A stretch of DNA of 64,000 bases from JBCCGL01 sp039029275 (lineage in GTDB: Bacteria; Pseudomonadota; Gammaproteobacteria; JBCCGL01), in assembly GCA_039029275.1 (NCBI GenBank), contig JBCCGL010000006.1, positions 186,001-250,000 of the forward strand, written 5' to 3'. Every line of letters begins with the position of its first letter. The stretch's first letter is position 1. Positions 60,321 through 64,000 of the stretch are shown here, piece after piece. A model generated the notes under the pieces. The model ran no database searches. It had not been told where the DNA came from and saw only the letters and a list, made by a program, of their open reading frames with translations. The position numbers and the translations under genes are program-made.

Positions 60321-60349
60321 AAAAAAAACCCCTTTTCAACGAAAAGGGG
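60321..60349 (-). terminator. Intrinsic terminator for the minus-strand TPR gene
   Basis: On the minus strand an eight-bp stem (CCCCTTTT/AAAAGGGG, loop of five) at 60329-60349 is followed by eight T (60321-60328). It lies 50 bases past the stop of the gene at 60399 and directly after the convergent TTC38-like stop. Confidence 0.85.
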
Positions 60350-60398
60350 CAATTCGTGTCAGTGGTGTTCGAAAACACCAAAGAGAACGGTATTAAAT

Positions 60399-60842
60399 TT
60401 ACGGCTGATAGGTCTCGATCGCCTGCTTAAGCGTGGTGTATTCGCTGCATGGCAGAAAACACGCCTCGTCTAAAACCGCGAGCCGTTCCTGCGCTTTTTC
60501 CAGCTCTTTAGTTTCAAGGTACAGCTGACCGAGATATTCATTTGCGGCCTTGTGCTCGGGGTCAATTTCCAGCGCGCGGAAGTAATACTCTTTGGCCGTA
60601 TCGAACTGTGCTTGCTTGCGATAGCTGTAGCCGAGCAGCGTCAGCACGTCAGTGTTTTGGTCATCATCTGAGAGCATGGTTTCAAGCTCCCCTATAGCCT
60701 GTTCGTAGTCCCCTGCGTCGACCATTTTTTGAATTGAATCAAATGGTGTGCCGTCGTACTTGGCTTGCACCGGTGACACGATAAGAACAAGCGCGAAAAC
60801 AGCGGATCCGAAAGTCGCCAGTCGAGAATCGATTAAATTCAT
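60399..60842 (-). CDS. Exported TPR protein
   Basis: A 147-residue protein with a signal peptide (GSAVFALVLIVSPVQA) and about two and a half TPR units: DAGDYEQAIGELETML, VLTLLGYSYRKQAQFDTAKEYYFRALEIDP and AANEYLGQLYLETKELEKA in pieces. The last residues hold a C-x3-C pair (EACFLPCSEY) that could form a disulfide. Periplasmic scaffold, partner unknown. A good terminator lies downstream. Confidence 0.8.
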   Translation of the reverse strand: MNLIDSRLATFGSAVFALVLIVSPVQAKYDGTPFDSIQKMVDAGDYEQAIGELETMLSDDDQNTDVLTLLGYSYRKQAQFDTAKEYYFRALEIDPEHKAANEYLGQLYLETKELEKAQERLAVLDEACFLPCSEYTTLKQAIETYQP

Positions 60843-60956
60843 GGTTAAACCCGAAAGTCAAAAGTAGTGTGGATAATGTTAGACGCAACGACACGCTAGG
60901 CGCAGTGCCATAATGCACAGGAACTTTTTTAAAGAGGTCGAGTCGCGCGCGCTGGA

Positions 60957-61271
60957 CTACCGTTTGTCGAGTTTTTTTTGAAACGCGAGTATTTCGCGCT
61001 CGGTTTGCTTGTCGCCTTTTTCGATCGCAATCGGCAGTCCGGTGGCAAACACCGTAACCGCCGCATCGTTATCACCGACCTTGATCAAAGCTTTGCCGAG
61101 CAGCTTGTAGGCTGCGCTGTACTGGGGATCGTGTTCGAGACACGCGCGAAGATGCGGGATTGCTTCGGCAAACTGCTTTTCGTTGAAATACGCGCTGCCA
61201 AGACCAAAACGCAGCATGGCGTTGTCCTGCCCCTGCGCAAGCATTTTTTCCAGATTTGCGGTGATAGACAT
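60957..61271 (-). CDS. Small cytoplasmic TPR protein
   Basis: A 104-residue protein with three TPR units: AMLRFGLGSAYFNEKQFAEA, HLRACLEHDPQYSAAYKLLG in pieces, and VGDNDAAVTVFATGLPIA. No signal peptide. It lies 86 bases before the divergent FAD-GcvT gene. Function unknown; it may bind one of the neighbouring enzymes. Confidence 0.78.
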   Translation of the reverse strand: MSITANLEKMLAQGQDNAMLRFGLGSAYFNEKQFAEAIPHLRACLEHDPQYSAAYKLLGKALIKVGDNDAAVTVFATGLPIAIEKGDKQTEREILAFQKKLDKR

Positions 61272-61405
61272 TCTTTCTCCTATGTCGCTTTTGTTTCATT
61301 TGAACAATTGCGACATTTCAGGCCACACACGCGCTCCGAGACTGGCGCGCAATTTGAGTGCAGGTATTATCCCGAAGTTTTCGCACAATAAAACCGGAGC
61401 GAGTA

Positions 61406-63832
61406 GTGAGCATACACAAACGAGTCGTTATCGTCGGCGGCGGTAATATGGGCGTCGGTCTTCTCTACCACCTGGCGGAACTAGGCTGGAAAGACATCGT
61501 GCTGTTGGAAAAAGGCGAACTCACTTCAGGATCAACCTGGCACGCAGCGGGCCTTTGCCCAAGTTTCATCGCGGACTACAACATGTCCAAGATTCACCAC
61601 TACGGCAACACTCTGTACCCCAAGCTTGAAGAGATGACCGGTCAGTACGTTAGCTGGCACGGCTCGGGGTCGATACGTTTTGCGACCAACGAAAACGAGC
61701 TGGATTTCTTCAAGCTGGTGGCGGGTATCGCGGATAACTCGGGTGCGAAGATGGAAATTATCGACCCCGCCAAGATTAAGGAAATCGTTCCGTGGATCGA
61801 ACTCGACGGCGTACTTGCCGGCGCCTGGACACCCGAAGACGGACACGTCGACCCTGCCGGTGTGTGTAACGCGATGGCGATCGCCGCCAAGAATATGGGC
61901 GCCGAAATTGTGCGCGAGTGCATGGTCACCAACATTACGCAAGCCGCCAGCGGCGATTGGGAGGTGCATACCGAAAAAGGCAACTACACCTGCGAACACG
62001 TCGTGAATGCGGGCGGCAACCATGCCCACGCCATTGGCAAGTGGAACGGTCTCAATCTGCCGATCGTCAACATGAAACACCAGTACGTCGTCACCGACAC
62101 GGTACCGGAGTTCCTTGAACTCGACAGCGAGATTCCGGTCATCCGCGACCCGCGCAATTCCTCTTACTACCGACAGGAGCAGAAGTCCGCGCTAATCGGC
62201 CCGTATGAAACCCGCGGTTCGCGCTTTGCATGGGAAGCGACCAACGGTATTCCCGATTGGAGTTCGGATCACGAGCTGTTCGAGGAAGAATTCGACCCGA
62301 TCATGCCTTTTCTCGAAGGCGTAATGGAGGTCATGCCGATCTGGGCCGATCTCGGCATGAAGCGCGTGGTCAACGGCTCGATTCCGCACACGCCGGACGA
62401 CAACCCCTTGCTCGGCCCTGTGCACGGGCTCAAAAACTACTGGCTGTGCTGCGGCTCGGCTATCGGGATTGCCCAGGGCGCGGGCTGCGGAAAATATCTG
62501 GCGCAGTGGATTGTCGATGGGGAGTCCGAGATCAATATGGCCGGGCTCGACCCGCGCCGCTTCGGCACCTACGCAGACGAGCAGTACTGCCGCGACAAAG
62601 GCAAACAGGCCTATGAGCACATGTACATTCTGCATCTGCCCGGCGAGGAGCGCCCGGCTGCGCGCAACAAACGCTGCACGCCGCTGTTCGACAAGCTCAA
62701 GGACGCGGGAGCCGTCTACACCGAAGCGCACGGCTGGGAGCGGCCGAAGTGGTTTGCACTGAACGGGGAGGCTGAAGACGTCGGTTTTCGTCGTGGCAAC
62801 ACGCACGAAGCCGTCGCCAAAGAGTGCGAAGCGGTGCGCGAACGCGTCGGTGTGATGGACTTATCCAGCTTTGCCAAATTCGACGTGAGCGGACCCGATG
62901 CCGAACGAATGCTCGAGCGCCTGTGCGCCAACAAAGTGCCGAAAAAACAGGGCAGCATGAGTTTGTGCCACATGCTCACCAACAACGGCTGCATCGATAG
63001 CGAAATCACCATAACCAAGCTCGGCGACGAGCGTTACTACGTTCTGCCGGGCGCGGGGGCTGAAGAAAAAGACTGGGACAAACTAACCTTCGGCAAGCGC
63101 GCGGACGAGAATGTCACGATGAAAAACATCACCGACGAATACGGGATGTTGGTATTGAGCGGGCCGAGATCCCGCGACGTGCTTTCGCAGCTCACCGACT
63201 CACCGCTGGATAACGACAATTTTCGCTGGCTCACCGGTCAGGAAATTACCGTCGCCGGAGCGCCGGTGCGCGCACTGCGCGTGTCCTACGTCGGGGAACT
63301 CGGCTGGGAACTGCACATGCCGATGGAACATCTCGCGAGCGTTTACGACGCCGTCTGGGAAGCCGGTCAAGCGCACGGCATCGCCAATTTTGGCGCCTAT
63401 GCACTTAACTCCATGCGGATGGAAAAAGCCTACCGCGGGCTGCACGCCGAACTCACCAACGAGATCACGCTGATCGAAGCGGATATGGAGCGCTTTTTTG
63501 CATCGAACGATCGCGATTTTATCGGGCGCGAGGCGACGTTAAAACGCAAAGCAGATGGCATCGACATCAAACTTGCGTACGTCGAAGTCGACGCTACCGA
63601 TAACGACGTTGTTGGCGGCGAGCCGATTTTTGTAAACGGTGAATGCGTGGGCGTCGCAACATCCGGCGGCTACGGTCACTCGACGCAAAAATCGCTGGCG
63701 TTTATCTACGCGCCGCCACAACATGCCGAGCCGGGTTGCGAAGTGGAAATCGGTTTACTCGGTGAGCGTCGCAAGGCGACCGTTCTGGCAGAGCCGGTTT
63801 ATGACCCGACGTCGGCGAAAATGCGCGCCTGA
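61406..63832 (+). CDS. Dimethylglycine/sarcosine-dehydrogenase-like FAD-GcvT fusion enzyme
   Basis: An 808-residue enzyme. The N-terminal DAO domain (1 to about 390) has VVIVGGGNMGVGLLYHL and GSTWHAAG, in which His46 would carry covalent FAD as in dimethylglycine and sarcosine dehydrogenases. An FAO_M linker (about 390-450) follows, then a GcvT/aminomethyltransferase domain (about 450-800) that hands the one-carbon unit to tetrahydrofolate. It demethylates glycine derivatives from choline and betaine. GTG 61406 has GGAG six bases upstream and fits the FAD motif start; earlier in-frame ATG 61358 is less likely. An in-window glyA would use the product glycine. Confidence 0.88.
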   Translation: MSIHKRVVIVGGGNMGVGLLYHLAELGWKDIVLLEKGELTSGSTWHAAGLCPSFIADYNMSKIHHYGNTLYPKLEEMTGQYVSWHGSGSIRFATNENELDFFKLVAGIADNSGAKMEIIDPAKIKEIVPWIELDGVLAGAWTPEDGHVDPAGVCNAMAIAAKNMGAEIVRECMVTNITQAASGDWEVHTEKGNYTCEHVVNAGGNHAHAIGKWNGLNLPIVNMKHQYVVTDTVPEFLELDSEIPVIRDPRNSSYYRQEQKSALIGPYETRGSRFAWEATNGIPDWSSDHELFEEEFDPIMPFLEGVMEVMPIWADLGMKRVVNGSIPHTPDDNPLLGPVHGLKNYWLCCGSAIGIAQGAGCGKYLAQWIVDGESEINMAGLDPRRFGTYADEQYCRDKGKQAYEHMYILHLPGEERPAARNKRCTPLFDKLKDAGAVYTEAHGWERPKWFALNGEAEDVGFRRGNTHEAVAKECEAVRERVGVMDLSSFAKFDVSGPDAERMLERLCANKVPKKQGSMSLCHMLTNNGCIDSEITITKLGDERYYVLPGAGAEEKDWDKLTFGKRADENVTMKNITDEYGMLVLSGPRSRDVLSQLTDSPLDNDNFRWLTGQEITVAGAPVRALRVSYVGELGWELHMPMEHLASVYDAVWEAGQAHGIANFGAYALNSMRMEKAYRGLHAELTNEITLIEADMERFFASNDRDFIGREATLKRKADGIDIKLAYVEVDATDNDVVGGEPIFVNGECVGVATSGGYGHSTQKSLAFIYAPPQHAEPGCEVEIGLLGERRKATVLAEPVYDPTSAKMRA

Positions 63833-63843
63833 GATGTGTTTGA

Positions 63844-63872
63844 AAACGCCGGGCAAATCCCGCCCGGCGTTT
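63844..63872 (+). terminator. Hairpin after the FAD-GcvT gene
   Basis: AAACGCCGGGC (63844-63854) and GCCCGGCGTTT (63862-63872) make a perfect 11-bp stem with a seven-base loop, 12 bases past the stop. Only three T follow, so termination would be partial. The rest of the window to 64000 shows no gene. Confidence 0.6.
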
Positions 63873-64000
63873 GCGCAACTCATTGGAATCGATTCGGCGC
63901 CAGCGGGTTTTCGATTTCGCCACGCTTAAACGAATGCCTGAACGCATTTCGATATCAGGTTTGCTTCTACCTGATTACCTGTCTAATCCCGAATACCGCG

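Overview
The window looks like a chromosomal segment from a free-living, probably marine, gammaproteobacterium. It carries the gammaproteobacterial housekeeping neighbourhood recG-ridA-spoT-rpoZ-gmk, argB with pyrE and an exonuclease III/Crc-type gene, radC, and coaBC-dut. It also has a type II secretion (gsp) block beside a rhombosortase, and several pathways for osmolytes and methylated amines: an ectoine/hydroxyectoine degradation cluster, an acrylyl-CoA reductase-like gene and a dimethylglycine/sarcosine dehydrogenase-like gene. Base composition is moderately GC-rich, with more AT-rich patches such as about 50.3-54.4 kb. I saw no rRNA, tRNA, CRISPR array, prophage or insertion sequence. 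Genus cannot be decided from sequence reading alone.

Layout. 0-9 kb: single metabolic and transport genes (truncated Old Yellow Enzyme, TauE-like exporter, Ni/Co transporter, HDOD protein, esterase, AcuI-like reductase, AEC transporter, cysK, RidA-like protein). 8.2-13.6 kb: a minus-strand run eutB-eutC-ogt-doeA-amn-tauD-like, centred on ectoine breakdown. 13.6-16.5 kb: a divergent RND/MMPL protein converging on a poly-serine lipoprotein. 16.7-23.4 kb: argB, a DUF4124 protein, pyrE, exonuclease III, gamma-glutamyltransferase, an NTF2-like protein, an unknown protein and a YrfG-like nucleotidase. 23.6-30.2 kb: gspG-H-I-J-K-L-M-N on the minus strand and a divergent rhombosortase. 30.2-36.1 kb: recG-ridA-spoT-rpoZ-gmk. 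36.1-42.3 kb: two thioredoxin-fold proteins, a glycosyltransferase, a small lipoprotein, a uracil-DNA-glycosylase-like protein, an esterase, an EamA transporter and radC. 42.4-50.3 kb: an unknown exported protein with a CsgG-like protein, glyA-dadA with a divergent LysR regulator, and an AhpD-like/GFA/quinone-reductase group plus an AEC transporter. 50.5-54.4 kb: a tight four-gene operon (S-adenosylmethionine decarboxylase, alanine-dehydrogenase-like enzyme, methyltransferase, MFS transporter) behind a long, probably structured leader. 54.4-56.0 kb: coaBC-dut. 56.4-63.8 kb: an enolase-superfamily/FAD-oxidase pair, three TPR proteins and a large FAD-GcvT fusion enzyme.

How the genes work together. 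Nitrogenous osmolyte and amino-acid catabolism recurs: EutB/EutC/DoeA, three DAO-fold flavoenzymes (DadA, a PuuB-like oxidase, a DMGDH-like enzyme), GlyA, and two RidA-family proteins able to clear reactive enamines. The gsp genes supply only the pseudopilin and assembly-platform part of a type II secretion system, so gspC-F must lie elsewhere; the adjacent rhombosortase fits the processing of GlyGly-CTERM secreted proteins.

The best candidate for an undescribed system is the speD-ald-methyltransferase-MFS operon at 50.5-54.0 kb. It contains an AdoMet decarboxylase with an intact processing site but no aminopropyltransferase, start/stop overlaps at two of its three junctions, AT-richer DNA, and a leader with mutually exclusive complementary segments. 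It sits in a roughly 12-kb interval between radC and coaBC, genes that are usually neighbours.
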